Positions 46,007 through 54,925 of a stretch of 55,712 nucleotides of DNA are shown here, in pieces. Location: contig CALZQA010000008.1 in NCBI GenBank assembly GCA_945828315.1, positions 1 through 55,712 of the forward strand. Reading direction: 5' to 3'. This DNA comes from an uncultured bacterium. GTDB taxonomy: Bacteria > Bacillota > Clostridia > Lachnospirales > Lachnospiraceae. The notes below the pieces were generated by a model that ran no database searches, was not told where the DNA came from, and worked only from the letters and a program-made list of their open reading frames with translations. The stretch's first letter is position 1. The number at the start of each line of letters is the position of its first letter. The position numbers and the translations under genes were made by a program.

Positions 46007-46869
46007 CAGTTGTACCTCCGTTTCTCAAGGGACTGTACAGACAGGAATAAAAAGAATACGATCACTGTCACATCATATACGATGGCCGTCAGGTCAAACA
46101 CACCGTTTACAAATGTATAAAAACGCTCAAACAGCGACAGCTGCTTCATCACATTCGGCAGAAGCCCCTCAAATTTAGAGCTGTCCACATAATAGATCAC
46201 GCCGATCAGCAGCGTCAGTCCGATACCCACACCGTATGCCAGATTCCCGTTTTTCGTCAGATGATTCACGATCACACCTAAAAGGACCGCCAGCACGATC
46301 AGCGTCAATGCGGAGCCAAGCGCCGTGGAAGACACATACTCTGCCAGCGTCACACTGTAATAATTGAGCAGGATCACAGGTATGGCGATACCTGCTGCCA
46401 GTCCCTGGTTTTCGGTCAGAGATGAGATAAATGTACCGATGGCGATCAGGGCAGCACCCATCAGGAAAAACGCAAACAACGAGCCGTAGGAAGTCACCAG
46501 ATACACATCTCCGAACTGCGCAAAGATCAGCGGATAAAGTGCTACGATACACAGCGGGATCAGATATACGATCAGTAGTGCCAGATATTTCCCCAGAATG
46601 ATCTGCGAAGTCTTGATCGGAAGCGAATATAATAGCTGATCTGTCTTCTGCTTACGCTCCTCCGCGATGACGCGCATCGTCAGGATCGGAATGATGATGA
46701 CAAAGCCGAGGCATACAAAACGCAGCACATACTCAAAATTTGCTACCGCAGACTGAATGTTGTAAAGCATGGCTCCGATGCCGACAAACGCCAGCAGAAA
46801 AGCTGAAAAAATATACGCGGTAAAAGAATGAAAATAGTTGGATAATTCATGTTTCAATACTGCAGTCAC
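46006..46869 (-). CDS. ABC-2 type permease (GldF-like)
   Basis: A 287-residue membrane protein with six predicted helices and the ABC-2 N-terminal layout: a short cytoplasmic start KHELSNYFHS, then helix 1. The loop MRVIAEERKQKTDQLLYSLPIK is typical of GldF/NosY-like permeases. It overlaps the ATPase gene by four bases, so both are made together. It forms the transmembrane channel. Confidence 0.92.
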   Translation of the reverse strand: MTAVLKHELSNYFHSFTAYIFSAFLLAFVGIGAMLYNIQSAVANFEYVLRFVCLGFVIIIPILTMRVIAEERKQKTDQLLYSLPIKTSQIILGKYLALLIVYLIPLCIVALYPLIFAQFGDVYLVTSYGSLFAFFLMGAALIAIGTFISSLTENQGLAAGIAIPVILLNYYSVTLAEYVSSTALGSALTLIVLAVLLGVIVNHLTKNGNLAYGVGIGLTLLIGVIYYVDSSKFEGLLPNVMKQLSLFERFYTFVNGVFDLTAIVYDVTVIVFFLFLSVQSLEKRRYN

Positions 46870-47885
46870 GCCTCACTCACCTCACTTTCATCTGTGTTCT
46901 TTCCTTCCGGCAGAGACTCTTCCTCCGACTCCTCCTGCACAGCGGAAGCATCTCCCTCTGTCAGCTCAATAAATACATCTTCGAGATTTGCTTTCTTTGA
47001 AGTCATCTCCAGGATCGCCCGCTGCTTTCCTGCAAATGCAAAGAAGATCTGCCGGCAGAGCTCACGAACCTCTGCGGATTCGGTCTTCACGCGGACCAGC
47101 ACCATACCATCTTCCGCTTCCCCGCATTCCCATTGTACTTCCGGCTCTATGCCTTTCATGATCTCGTCAACCTCTTCCACGGATGCCTCTGCCGTAAAGG
47201 TGATGCCGTTGGAAGCCAAGAGCAGCTTCTCCAGATTTTCCGGTGCATCAAACGCCACCAGTTTTCCCTTTGCGATGATCAGCACCTTTTCGCAGATCGC
47301 CTGCACCTCGGAAAGAATATGTGAACTTAAAATAACCGTATGTGTCTGCCCCAGCTGGCGGATCAGATCGCGGATCTCTATGATCTGGATCGGATCCAGT
47401 CCCACGGTCGGCTCATCGAGAATGATGACCTTCGGATTTCCCAGCAGCGCCTGCGCGATCCCGACACGCTGCTTATAGCCCTTGGACAGGTTGGCGATCA
47501 GACGGTTTTTTACATGTCCGATCTTCGTCTGTTCGATCACCTCATCAATCTGCCGGTGCAATTCCTGCCCTTTCAATCCCTTCGCCGCACCGACAAATTT
47601 CAGGTATTCCACCGGTGTCTCATTCAGGTAAAGCGGCGGCAGCTCCGGCAGATAGCCGATCAGCTTCTTTGCCTTTTCAGGCTCCTCAAAAATGTCATAA
47701 CCGTCGATCCTGACATGCCCCTGGGTGGCAGACAGACATCCGGTCATGATGTTCATCGTTGTAGATTTTCCGGCTCCGTTCGGCCCCAGAAAGCCGTATA
47801 CATGCCCCTCGTCAATCTCAAAAGACAGGTCATTCACAGCCATGAAATCGCCGTAACATTTTGTCAAATGCTCTACTGTAATCAT
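46866..47885 (-). CDS. ABC transporter ATP-binding protein (GldA-like)
   Basis: A 339-residue ATPase. Walker A is GPNGAGKST at 34-42, the signature is LSKGYKQR, and Walker B is VIILDEPTVGLDP, followed by the ILSSHIL switch region. The C-terminal 115 residues contain a regulatory domain and an acidic tail (many Glu and Ser) not usual for this family. First gene of the four-gene unit; GGAGG site and ATG at 47883-47885. Confidence 0.95.
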   Translation of the reverse strand: MITVEHLTKCYGDFMAVNDLSFEIDEGHVYGFLGPNGAGKSTTMNIMTGCLSATQGHVRIDGYDIFEEPEKAKKLIGYLPELPPLYLNETPVEYLKFVGAAKGLKGQELHRQIDEVIEQTKIGHVKNRLIANLSKGYKQRVGIAQALLGNPKVIILDEPTVGLDPIQIIEIRDLIRQLGQTHTVILSSHILSEVQAICEKVLIIAKGKLVAFDAPENLEKLLLASNGITFTAEASVEEVDEIMKGIEPEVQWECGEAEDGMVLVRVKTESAEVRELCRQIFFAFAGKQRAILEMTSKKANLEDVFIELTEGDASAVQEESEEESLPEGKNTDESEVSEA

Positions 47886-47942
47886 AGCAAACCTCCTGTA
47901 TCCATCATTATGATCTTTGCTTTTGTCATAAAGCCAATATGT

Positions 47943-47978
47943 ATTGTATGAAAGCCACTTAAAATGTACTTAAAATCT
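47943..47978 (-). promoter_or_regulatory. Promoter of the Gld-like ABC operon with 11-bp-phased direct repeats
   Basis: TACAAT (47943-47948, minus) is the -10. A 17-bp spacer leads to a poor -35 (47966-47971). Overlapping it are two perfect 9-bp repeats ACTTAAAAT (47957-47965 and 47968-47976) in 11-bp phase, the layout of an OmpR-family activator site. The regulator would plausibly be the response regulator encoded at 49308. Confidence 0.5.
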
Positions 47979-48007
47979 TTTGTGAAGATTCTGCGAAAAA
48001 TGCGCAC

Positions 48008-48039
48008 AAAAAAGACACACTGCCGAATGACAGTGTGTC
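48008..48039 (-). terminator. Terminator after the sensor kinase gene
   Basis: A 9-bp perfect stem (48014-48022 with 48031-48039), an 8-nt loop and six U residues on the minus strand. Confidence 0.9.
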
Positions 48040-48087
48040 CTTCACGTAAACTCTGCTTTTCTTTTGATCTGCCCTGCGCGCTGTGCG

Positions 48088-49314
48088 TTATAGGATCACT
48101 GTAAAAAGAATGGAACTCCCATCCGTACTCTTTACCGTAATCTTTCCACCATGGGTCTCCACAATGGCCTGCGCCATGGACAGACCGATCCCCGTTCCTC
48201 CGGTATTCGCAGAGCGCGATTCATCCGGCCGGTAAAAGCGGTCAAACAGGCGGTCTAAGTCTTTCACATCCTCCAGCTCACAGGTATTATACACCTCGAT
48301 ATAAAGCTTATTATGTCTGCGGAAAATGTTCAGCCGGATCTCTCCTTCCGGCGTAGAATACCGGAACGCATTGTCCAAAAGGATCGACAGCATCTGCTGA
48401 AAAGAACTCCGGTCGCCCACCAGTTTCAGCTTCTCCTCGATGTGCTGGGTGTAGTGCTTATGATCCGCTTCCGCCAGAGAAACGAAAGGTTCCGCTGTCT
48501 CCCACGCCGCCTCGCTGACCGAAAACTCGCATTTTTCCGGAAACGGTGTCTCCTCATCCAGACGTGACAGCACCACAAAATCGCTGACCAGCCGTGTCAG
48601 GCGTGCCGTCTGCTTCTGTATGTTTTCCACCCACTCATCACCCTCATATTCCATTGCCAGGATATCCGCGCTGGTGGAAATGGATGTCAGCGGTGTCTTC
48701 AGCTCATGCCCGGCATCCGTGATAAACCGTTTCTGACGCTCCATGTTTTTCGCATAAGGCACGATCGCCTTGCGGGAGAACATCACAATCAGCAGAAAGA
48801 CAATGGTCAGGCTGACGATGGCGATCCCGACAGAAACCCATAACAAAGACCGCACAAAGCGCTGATCGCCTGACACATTCAAAAAGACGATGTCAAACCC
48901 GTCTCCGTCACGTTTCGCCAGATAACGATACTCGTTGTAGTAACCCCTGGCCCGGTCTTTTGTGCGTATATCCTCTACAAACTGCTCCACCATTTCCTGA
49001 TCTACCGATGAGATGTGATCCTGAGAAAACCTTGTGACATCACCGTTCCCATCACAGTGTACCGCGAAAAAACGGATCGTAAAGTCCGCCTCCGGTCCAT
49101 CTGCCCAGGGCATCTCCGAAAGCATGGGAATCTCCTCCACCGGATGGGAAAGCTTCATCTGCTCATACTCCATGATGCCGTCCAGCATCTGATCCTGACG
49201 CACTTCCATGACAAAATAGTTGATCAGATTGATGCACACCACCAGCACCAGCATCACGATGCCAAAGGCCATCATCGCTGCCCGAATAAAGCGCAGCCTC
49301 ATTTTTTTCAGCAT
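48088..49314 (-). CDS. Sensor histidine kinase
   Basis: A 408-residue membrane kinase. TM1 at about 15-36, an extracytoplasmic domain of about 115 residues, TM2 at about 155-180, then HisKA with the intact H box FITDAGHELKTPLT and an HATPase with LDNAFRY and GGTGIGLSMAQ. The phosphoacceptor is the histidine in GHELKTP. It overlaps the response regulator gene by seven bases and ends before a terminator. The stimulus is unknown. Confidence 0.94.
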   Translation of the reverse strand: MLKKMRLRFIRAAMMAFGIVMLVLVVCINLINYFVMEVRQDQMLDGIMEYEQMKLSHPVEEIPMLSEMPWADGPEADFTIRFFAVHCDGNGDVTRFSQDHISSVDQEMVEQFVEDIRTKDRARGYYNEYRYLAKRDGDGFDIVFLNVSGDQRFVRSLLWVSVGIAIVSLTIVFLLIVMFSRKAIVPYAKNMERQKRFITDAGHELKTPLTSISTSADILAMEYEGDEWVENIQKQTARLTRLVSDFVVLSRLDEETPFPEKCEFSVSEAAWETAEPFVSLAEADHKHYTQHIEEKLKLVGDRSSFQQMLSILLDNAFRYSTPEGEIRLNIFRRHNKLYIEVYNTCELEDVKDLDRLFDRFYRPDESRSANTGGTGIGLSMAQAIVETHGGKITVKSTDGSSILFTVIL

Positions 49315-49985
49315 TTATTTTCCTCCAGCGAATAACCTGCCCCGCGAACTGTCCGGATCTCAATATCTGCTCCCAGCATTTTCAGCTTCCTGCGCACATA
49401 TCCGATGTATGTCCAGACCACATCCATGCCCGCCTGAGAATCCTGTCCCCACACCTTGTCCATAATGTGCTCCGAGGAAAATACAAAATGCGGATGACTG
49501 AAAAACAGCTCCGTCAGCTGATATTCCTTGTTGTTCAGGCGCACGGACTCCGTACCGGAGGACAACTCGTAGCGGTTGCAGTCCAACGTCACATTTCCAA
49601 AGGTCAGCACGCTGTCCATGTAGTTTCCGTTTCTGCGGACCAGCGCCTTCACGCGGGCAATAAACTCCCGTGTGGAAAAGGGTTTGGGCAGGTAATCATC
49701 CGCACCCGTCTCCAAACCAACGATCCGATCTTCAACCTCTCCTTTTGCGGATAGCATCATGATCGGTATCCCGGATTTTTCCCTGCGGATATGTTCCAGC
49801 ACCTCCAGACCGTTCATCTTCGGCATCATGATGTCCAGTACAATGGCATCATAATCTGCCCCATGAAAATAATCCAGTGCATCCCTGCCGTTGTGGACAA
49901 TGTCCACGGAAAATTTATTTTTTTCCAACAAATATTTCAAGCCCTTCGCGAGCTCTACTTCATCTTCCGCGATCAAAACACGCAT
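49308..49985 (-). CDS. OmpR-family response regulator
   Basis: A 225-residue regulator. The receiver domain has E7/D8, phosphoacceptor D51 (VLDIMMPKMNG), S80 and K102 (PKPFSTRE). The C-terminal winged helix has LNNKEYQLTELFF and ends RGAGYSLE. A GGAGGAG site precedes the ATG. It starts 15 bp after the thymidine kinase stop, so it is probably co-transcribed with it. Candidate target: the direct repeats before the ABC operon. Confidence 0.95.
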   Translation of the reverse strand: MRVLIAEDEVELAKGLKYLLEKNKFSVDIVHNGRDALDYFHGADYDAIVLDIMMPKMNGLEVLEHIRREKSGIPIMMLSAKGEVEDRIVGLETGADDYLPKPFSTREFIARVKALVRRNGNYMDSVLTFGNVTLDCNRYELSSGTESVRLNNKEYQLTELFFSHPHFVFSSEHIMDKVWGQDSQAGMDVVWTYIGYVRRKLKMLGADIEIRTVRGAGYSLEENKC

Positions 49986-50000
49986 AGCTCTCCTCCCGGA

Positions 50001-50636
50001 TCATTTCGGTGGAAACAATAATCCTTCCTTGTAATGCTTTCTGCACAACGCCTTATAATTGTTGTTGGCTCCCAGCAGCACCTGCTCGCCTTCCCGTACG
50101 ATACCATTCTCGTCGTAACGGGCGTTGCAGGTCGCCTTGCGCCCACACCAGCACATCGTTTTCAGTTCCTCCAGCTTGTCCGCGATCTCCATCAGACGCT
50201 CGCTGCCCGGAAAGAGCCGGTTCTGAAAATCTGCCCGCAGTCCGTAGCAGATGACCGGAACATCAAGAAAATCGACCACATCCGAGAGGTAGTCAATCTG
50301 TTCCTTGCTGCAAAACTGCGCCTCATCCACGATCAATACTTTAAAAGAGAAACGCTCCCTGCGCTCCTCTTCGGGCAGCGCCCGCAGCTCCTCCACCGGA
50401 AATTCTTCCATAAAATGCTCAACTGTCTCACACTCCGCTTCCAGACCGATACGTGACCGGATCGTGGAATCTCCGTCCCGTGTCTCCAGTGCGGGCTTTA
50501 AGATGCGCAAGATCCGCGAGCGCTCCTTCGCGTTTCCGTTTCCGATCTCTGCCTCCACATAATTGTATGCGGTCGTGATCGCAGTCGCGCTCTTACAGGC
50601 GCCCATCGCGCCATAATAAAAATATAGCTTAGCCAT
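50001..50636 (-). CDS. tdk: Thymidine kinase (type II) with variant P-loop
   Basis: A 211-residue TK1-like kinase that phosphorylates thymidine in salvage. The P-loop is G9-A-M-G-A-C14-K15-S16; C14 is where the family normally has glycine. VLIVDEAQF carries the catalytic region, and the lid has the zinc-type cysteines CWCGRKATC plus CRKHY. The ATG at 50634-50636 has a AAGGAGA site. It lies 11 bp after the dehydrogenase gene. Confidence 0.9.
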   Translation of the reverse strand: MAKLYFYYGAMGACKSATAITTAYNYVEAEIGNGNAKERSRILRILKPALETRDGDSTIRSRIGLEAECETVEHFMEEFPVEELRALPEEERRERFSFKVLIVDEAQFCSKEQIDYLSDVVDFLDVPVICYGLRADFQNRLFPGSERLMEIADKLEELKTMCWCGRKATCNARYDENGIVREGEQVLLGANNNYKALCRKHYKEGLLFPPK

Positions 50637-50647
50637 AACCGTTCTCC

Positions 50648-51748
50648 TTATTTCGTCGATTCCTCTTGCTTCCGGAGTACATCCCATGCACGCAACAGCA
50701 TCTCTTCTGTGATCTTGTACGGATAATGTCTTACATCCGACATAAACGGCACTCTTGTGATCGTCTCCCGAAACTCCTCCTCGGAAATATCGATCTGATC
50801 GATGGAAACAGGTAATCCGATGCTTTTGTTAAAATCAAAGATCTTCTGAAATTCCTCCATCTGACCATCGCACAAAAGCGCAAACAGAACTCCGAACCCG
50901 ACCACCTCTCCGTGAAAATGCTTCTCTTCGATCACAGGATACCTGGTCAGCGCATAAAAGATCGCATGTGCAAGCCCGCTGTTATAATCAGGCGTAAAAT
51001 CTCTGGTCAGGAAAATAGATGCAATGCCCGTCGTAACTACAATAGACAAGACCAGCTGTTCCAGTTCATACGATGCGATCTGCTTTTTATGATCCTCCAA
51101 TCCCTTTTTTCCATACTTTAAGATCGGATCCTTACACATCTGACTGATATTCACACCCAGAGCAGTATAATGCTCCAATGTCTCCCCTCTGGATGAGATC
51201 GTTGCCTCATAATATTTCGCGTAAGTATCACCGATCCCCGCCCACATGTACTGCACTGGGGCCTGCGCAATGATTTCCGTATTGATAAACGCATGCATGA
51301 CCGGGCGCACGAAAAAATGCGGTTCCAAAAAGGTGCCATCCTCATTGTACATAATGGATACCGAAGTTGTTGCTGCACAATTTGACGCGATCGTCGGGAA
51401 AGAAAAGATCGGCTTGTCATCATCAATACACAGGCATTTACAGGTGTCCACAGCCTTTCCGCCACCAACGGCAAAAACCATATCCGCCTGTTTATAGATC
51501 TCCAGATTTCTCAACCGTTCTATCGTCGCATAGGTACAATCATGTCCGTAGATTTCCACACCAATGATTTCCAGAGAAGAACCCTCGATCGCTCTTCTGA
51601 TCTTAGCTTCCGCAGCCTGCAGTGCCTTTTTCCCTCCGATCATCAGCACCTTTTGTCCGTAATCATCACACACATCTACAATCTTCGAATAGCTCTTTTC
51701 TCCGATGGAATAGCTCGGCAGATGCATCTCATAATTTTCCAGCCTCAT
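50648..51748 (-). CDS. Metal-dependent alcohol dehydrogenase, glycerol-dehydrogenase-like
   Basis: A 366-residue group III (iron/zinc) alcohol dehydrogenase. The NAD-binding FAVGGGKAVDTCK and FPTIASNCAATTSVS are near 92-130; metal-site segments are LAHAIFYAL and HGEVVGFGVL. It may oxidise glycerol or a related polyol. The ATG at 51746-51748 has a GGGAGGG site and lies inside the last codons of the transporter gene. Confidence 0.88.
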   Translation of the reverse strand: MRLENYEMHLPSYSIGEKSYSKIVDVCDDYGQKVLMIGGKKALQAAEAKIRRAIEGSSLEIIGVEIYGHDCTYATIERLRNLEIYKQADMVFAVGGGKAVDTCKCLCIDDDKPIFSFPTIASNCAATTSVSIMYNEDGTFLEPHFFVRPVMHAFINTEIIAQAPVQYMWAGIGDTYAKYYEATISSRGETLEHYTALGVNISQMCKDPILKYGKKGLEDHKKQIASYELEQLVLSIVVTTGIASIFLTRDFTPDYNSGLAHAIFYALTRYPVIEEKHFHGEVVGFGVLFALLCDGQMEEFQKIFDFNKSIGLPVSIDQIDISEEEFRETITRVPFMSDVRHYPYKITEEMLLRAWDVLRKQEESTK

Positions 51749-52904
51749 GATTTTTCCCTCCCTTTGTATCAAATCTTGTAACGATCATATGAATGATATA
51801 CGGTATCAGGATCACCGGAATTTCCAGATATGCCAGAAAACTATACGCTTTCTGCACCAGTGTAAGCAGTCCAAACTGTGCGATGCCAAAATCGATCAGG
51901 CAGCAAACAAGCGCGATCACGATCGTTTTCATGACCGGTTTTCCGGTCTTTTCTTCTTTTTCCCGCTCCTCGTCTGTCATAATACACACAGCGACTCTGC
52001 GGACCATCGCTGCAACCATGTTTACAGCCGTAGACACGGCTCCCAAAATGATGAGAACCGAAACAAGCGGCAGCATAAAAGAAGCGCCCACACCCTTTTG
52101 CACCATAAAGATGGTCGGTACGCTCTGCTGCGCAATATCCGGCTCATTACAGATCGTAAGCAGTCCCAATGCAACAATCACCATCATCAGCGAATTGATG
52201 ATAAATCCGACTCCCATACTTGTCTTTGCCTCTTTTGGCTCAGAAAAAGTCTCCGCATGCTGAACAAAAACTGCAATATTGATCAGCTGGAAGGTACCAT
52301 AAAGAAACGCGGAATACAGTGCACTGCCAAATGATATTCCGCTCTGGGACATTCCGCTGACCGCAGCTGATATCCTGTCCGCACCTGTTACAATATTCGG
52401 AATGTACACGATCAAAAGCCCTATGATAATGGCAATCGACAATACGGATGCTACTTTTCGCACCAGCTTTGAACCAAAGATAGCCACCAGAAATATGAAC
52501 AGTCCGATAATGATCGTGCACACCGGATAAGACAGACCTGTCACCGCTTTCAACGTTGCACCGCCTGTCGCAAAGGCAACGGCCGGAGCCAGACACATCG
52601 TCACCAGATAGATCACTTCAAACAAATTTGAAAAGACAGGTGCATATTTCCCGTAAAAGACATTATTGTAAGACCGGTAATCATACACTTCATGCTTTCT
52701 GGCAAAATGAAGCGCATAGCCAAAAAACAGTGCATCATATGCCATTGCCAGAACCGGCAGCAGCAAACACCAGCCTCCGTACTTTCCAAAATAACTGTAC
52801 AGCTGTGCGCCCGACGCAAAGCCTCCTCCAAAGTGTGTCGTAAACCAGATAAACGCCACACTCATGATCGCTGATAACGCAATTTGATTTCTACTCTTTT
52901 TCAT
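51729..52904 (-). CDS. YkvI-like membrane transporter
   Basis: A 391-residue polytopic protein with about ten helices, of the YkvI family in the amino acid-polyamine-organocation fold. It opens with VAFIWFTTHFGGGFASGAQL, the conserved first helix. The substrate is unknown. Upstream in-frame starts to 53105 are rejected since the ATG at 52902-52904 has a GGAGG site. It is the first gene of a five-gene unit with dehydrogenase, thymidine kinase, regulator and kinase. Confidence 0.88.
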   Translation of the reverse strand: MKKSRNQIALSAIMSVAFIWFTTHFGGGFASGAQLYSYFGKYGGWCLLLPVLAMAYDALFFGYALHFARKHEVYDYRSYNNVFYGKYAPVFSNLFEVIYLVTMCLAPAVAFATGGATLKAVTGLSYPVCTIIIGLFIFLVAIFGSKLVRKVASVLSIAIIIGLLIVYIPNIVTGADRISAAVSGMSQSGISFGSALYSAFLYGTFQLINIAVFVQHAETFSEPKEAKTSMGVGFIINSLMMVIVALGLLTICNEPDIAQQSVPTIFMVQKGVGASFMLPLVSVLIILGAVSTAVNMVAAMVRRVAVCIMTDEEREKEEKTGKPVMKTIVIALVCCLIDFGIAQFGLLTLVQKAYSFLAYLEIPVILIPYIIHMIVTRFDTKGGKNHEAGKL

Positions 52905-52950
52905 AACATGATCCTCCGCTTTATCGTCCATAATACGAAATAACGTGAAA

Positions 52951-52976
52951 GAGGAGACGCTCGCAAACGTCTCCTC
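52951..52976 (-). other. Leader hairpin of the ykvI-like operon
   Basis: A 9-bp perfect stem (52951-52959 with 52968-52976) over an 8-nt loop lies between the predicted start of transcription and the ykvI-like ATG. It has no U-run, so it is more likely a stability or regulatory hairpin than a terminator. Confidence 0.55.
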
Positions 52977-52997
52977 ATCGAACGATATTCTTTCCTT

Positions 52998-53026
52998 ATC
53001 ATAAGCATTTAACAGAGGATTGTCAA
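52998..53026 (-). promoter_or_regulatory. Promoter of the ykvI-like operon
   Basis: TTGACA (53021-53026), a 17-bp spacer and TATGAT (52998-53003) on the minus strand. The -35 overlaps the end of the GGDEF remnant. Confidence 0.8.
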
Positions 53027-53553
53027 TGCCGGGACCTGTTCTTATATTCCTTTTTCTGTTTATACATGATCGCATCTGCCTGTTCCAGCAACTCCATAAC
53101 TCCAATCCCGTTATGATCCTCGCTCACTTCAATGATGTCCATACTTATCATTGACATATTTCAAATTATCAAGGTCACAATAGCATAAAGAAAAGTTCTC
53201 GTTAGCAGCCGTTCCGGTGTATAGGATACGTTGCCGAACAGATCAATATCTCCATTTACCAGCATTTCATAACATTCGTTAAAGGAACCATATACATACT
53301 CATACTTCCAACCGGTATAATAGGATATCTTCTGGAGATACTCATAACCGGAACCTCGTTTGTATTCGCCCTCTCCGCCTTCTTCATAGGCAACCACATT
53401 TACATATCCGACACGTACTGTTTTTTGCTCATTATCATTTTCCTCCGCAAATACAGTCATTGGGCAAATGGCAGATATCAGCAACACAAGGCAAACCATG
53501 ACTGTCCATACCCTTTCTTTTTTCTTTATCATATGAGTCTTTCTCATATCCAT
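53023..53553 (-). pseudogene. Remnant of solute-binding-protein/GGDEF diguanylate cyclase
   Basis: The N-terminal piece has a signal peptide (ending near VFAEEN) and the first third of a family-3 solute-binding domain: VRVGYVNVVAYEE, then DIDLFGNVSYTPERL. It stops at 53161. In another frame a GGDEF-domain opening, CDLDNLKYVNDKYGHH, lies at about 53138-53194. In a third frame the GGDEF C-terminus IEVSED then MELLEQADAIMYK runs to a TGA at 53023. So one membrane receptor-cyclase gene has lost its middle in two places, and cannot make cyclase. Confidence 0.8.
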
Positions 53554-53658
53554 TTTTTCCTCCAGACTACTATTTTTAGTACTGCAAATAAATGTCCATC
53601 CGGTGTGATAGCATACTATATGTTACGGATCATAATTCTTTCCGTCAAACGTTCTGGC

Positions 53659-54150
53659 TCAAAATCCTTCTTTTTTTCTCTGTATATGCATCGCTTTCCG
53701 TTTTTGTCCTGCCTCCCATTCAGCGCGCTGGCTCTCCGTCTCTATACACAACTGCGGAACCTTTTGGGGTTTTCCATTCTCATCCACTGCCACCAGAGTC
53801 AAGTACGCTCGATTGATCGGCCGCCGCATACCGTCAACCATAGACTCTACATAGGTGTCAACACGCACCTCCATCGACGTATTTCCGACAAAGGTCACCC
53901 GACCGACCAACACGATCAGATCATTCTGATAGGCACCCTGAATGAACTCCAGATTATCTACAGATGCTGTGACAATGTTGGATTGTGCATGCCGGAGACC
54001 AACCAGAGCAGCTACTTCGTCGATCCAAGCCATCAGCTGTCCTCCAAACAATCTGCCTGCACCATTCAAATGTTCCGGTCTCACCTGAAACACCTGCTCG
54101 ATCTGAGAATCCTCTACTCTTTTCTGCAGTCTGTTTTCACTATTTCCCAT
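53659..54150 (-). CDS. Acyl-CoA thioesterase, hotdog fold
   Basis: A 163-residue protein of the YkhA/BFIT type. NGAGRLFGGQLMAWIDEVAALVG is the hotdog helix region with the catalytic-type aspartate, and SNIVTASVDNLEFIQGA follows. It hydrolyses fatty acyl-CoA thioesters. An earlier in-frame start at 54234 lies inside the next gene and is rejected. It overlaps the sce7726-like gene by 11 bp. Confidence 0.92.
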   Translation of the reverse strand: MGNSENRLQKRVEDSQIEQVFQVRPEHLNGAGRLFGGQLMAWIDEVAALVGLRHAQSNIVTASVDNLEFIQGAYQNDLIVLVGRVTFVGNTSMEVRVDTYVESMVDGMRRPINRAYLTLVAVDENGKPQKVPQLCIETESQRAEWEAGQKRKAMHIQRKKEGF

Positions 54151-54817
54151 ATCTATTCCGCCTCTTTCTTTTCTGTTTCTCCTCATTTCGATAATTGGAC
54201 AATTCCTCAGCCACCGTCGTATAATCCCGTTCAAAAAGAATCTCGCTGATCTGTTGTCTCAACCGTTCATCAGCAATCTTTTCCGGCACCCGTTCCGCAA
54301 TCTTTCCTACTACGAATGATTTGCTCTTTTCCTTGTATTTTGGCATCTGGTTCCACTCCTGGATCATCGCCAGTTCCGGTCTCCATAGGATCTCCATTTT
54401 TTTCTTCCATGTCACCTTCGGATTCATCTGCGGCTGTCTCAAAATATAAAAGTCAAGCCGGTCATCTACCATTTCAACCGTGATCACACCCCAGTATACC
54501 GGCACATGATCCCTGATATGCAGTGCATGACTGGTACCAGCAACTACATAGTTATAATCATAATATTTGTCATAATCCTTCACCTGACCGGAAAGTCTGA
54601 CATAAGTATCTGCATCACTTTTAATTTCAATTCCATACAGCGCATCCGGTGTCACCATCACCACATCCGCCCGGGATCTGCCCATCGTCTTTTCCTCTAT
54701 AATGCGTATCTTTCCATAGGTTTCTTCCAGGAAATCAAATAATGGCTCCCGGATATCTTTATCATGTAGCAATTTTGCTCTCTCCCTCAATTCCGACCAG
54801 AGTTTATCTCTTAGCAA
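54140..54817 (-). CDS. sce7726-like / MmcB-type protein with PD-(D/E)xK signature
   Basis: A protein of up to 225 residues. The nuclease-like core is RADVVMVTPD followed by GIEIK, i.e. D then E-x-K, at about residues 50-68. The C-terminus is highly charged. The frame has no ATG near its start; TTG at 54817 has no good ribosome site, while TTG at 54772 follows a GGGAGAG site, so the true start is uncertain. Co-directional and overlapping with the thioesterase. The enzymatic role is unknown. Confidence 0.72.
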   Translation of the reverse strand: MLRDKLWSELRERAKLLHDKDIREPLFDFLEETYGKIRIIEEKTMGRSRADVVMVTPDALYGIEIKSDADTYVRLSGQVKDYDKYYDYNYVVAGTSHALHIRDHVPVYWGVITVEMVDDRLDFYILRQPQMNPKVTWKKKMEILWRPELAMIQEWNQMPKYKEKSKSFVVGKIAERVPEKIADERLRQQISEILFERDYTTVAEELSNYRNEEKQKRKRRNRYGK

Positions 54818-54925
54818 TCATACCATGTTGAACATAAGATTTCAACGAACGCCTGTCCATGGAAATCTTCTCTATCACATTCTCAAATATTTGTCATATT
54901 TTAAAAGAAAAAGGAGGATTTTGTG

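Noticed and set aside
52905-53020. T-box or other amino-acid riboswitch before the YkvI-like gene
   Set aside because: The leader is short and has none of the conserved T-box or known riboswitch blocks, only one hairpin.
53161-53553. Stand-alone small solute-binding protein
   Set aside because: The product covers only the first third of the domain, and cyclase fragments follow in other frames, so it is a gene remnant.
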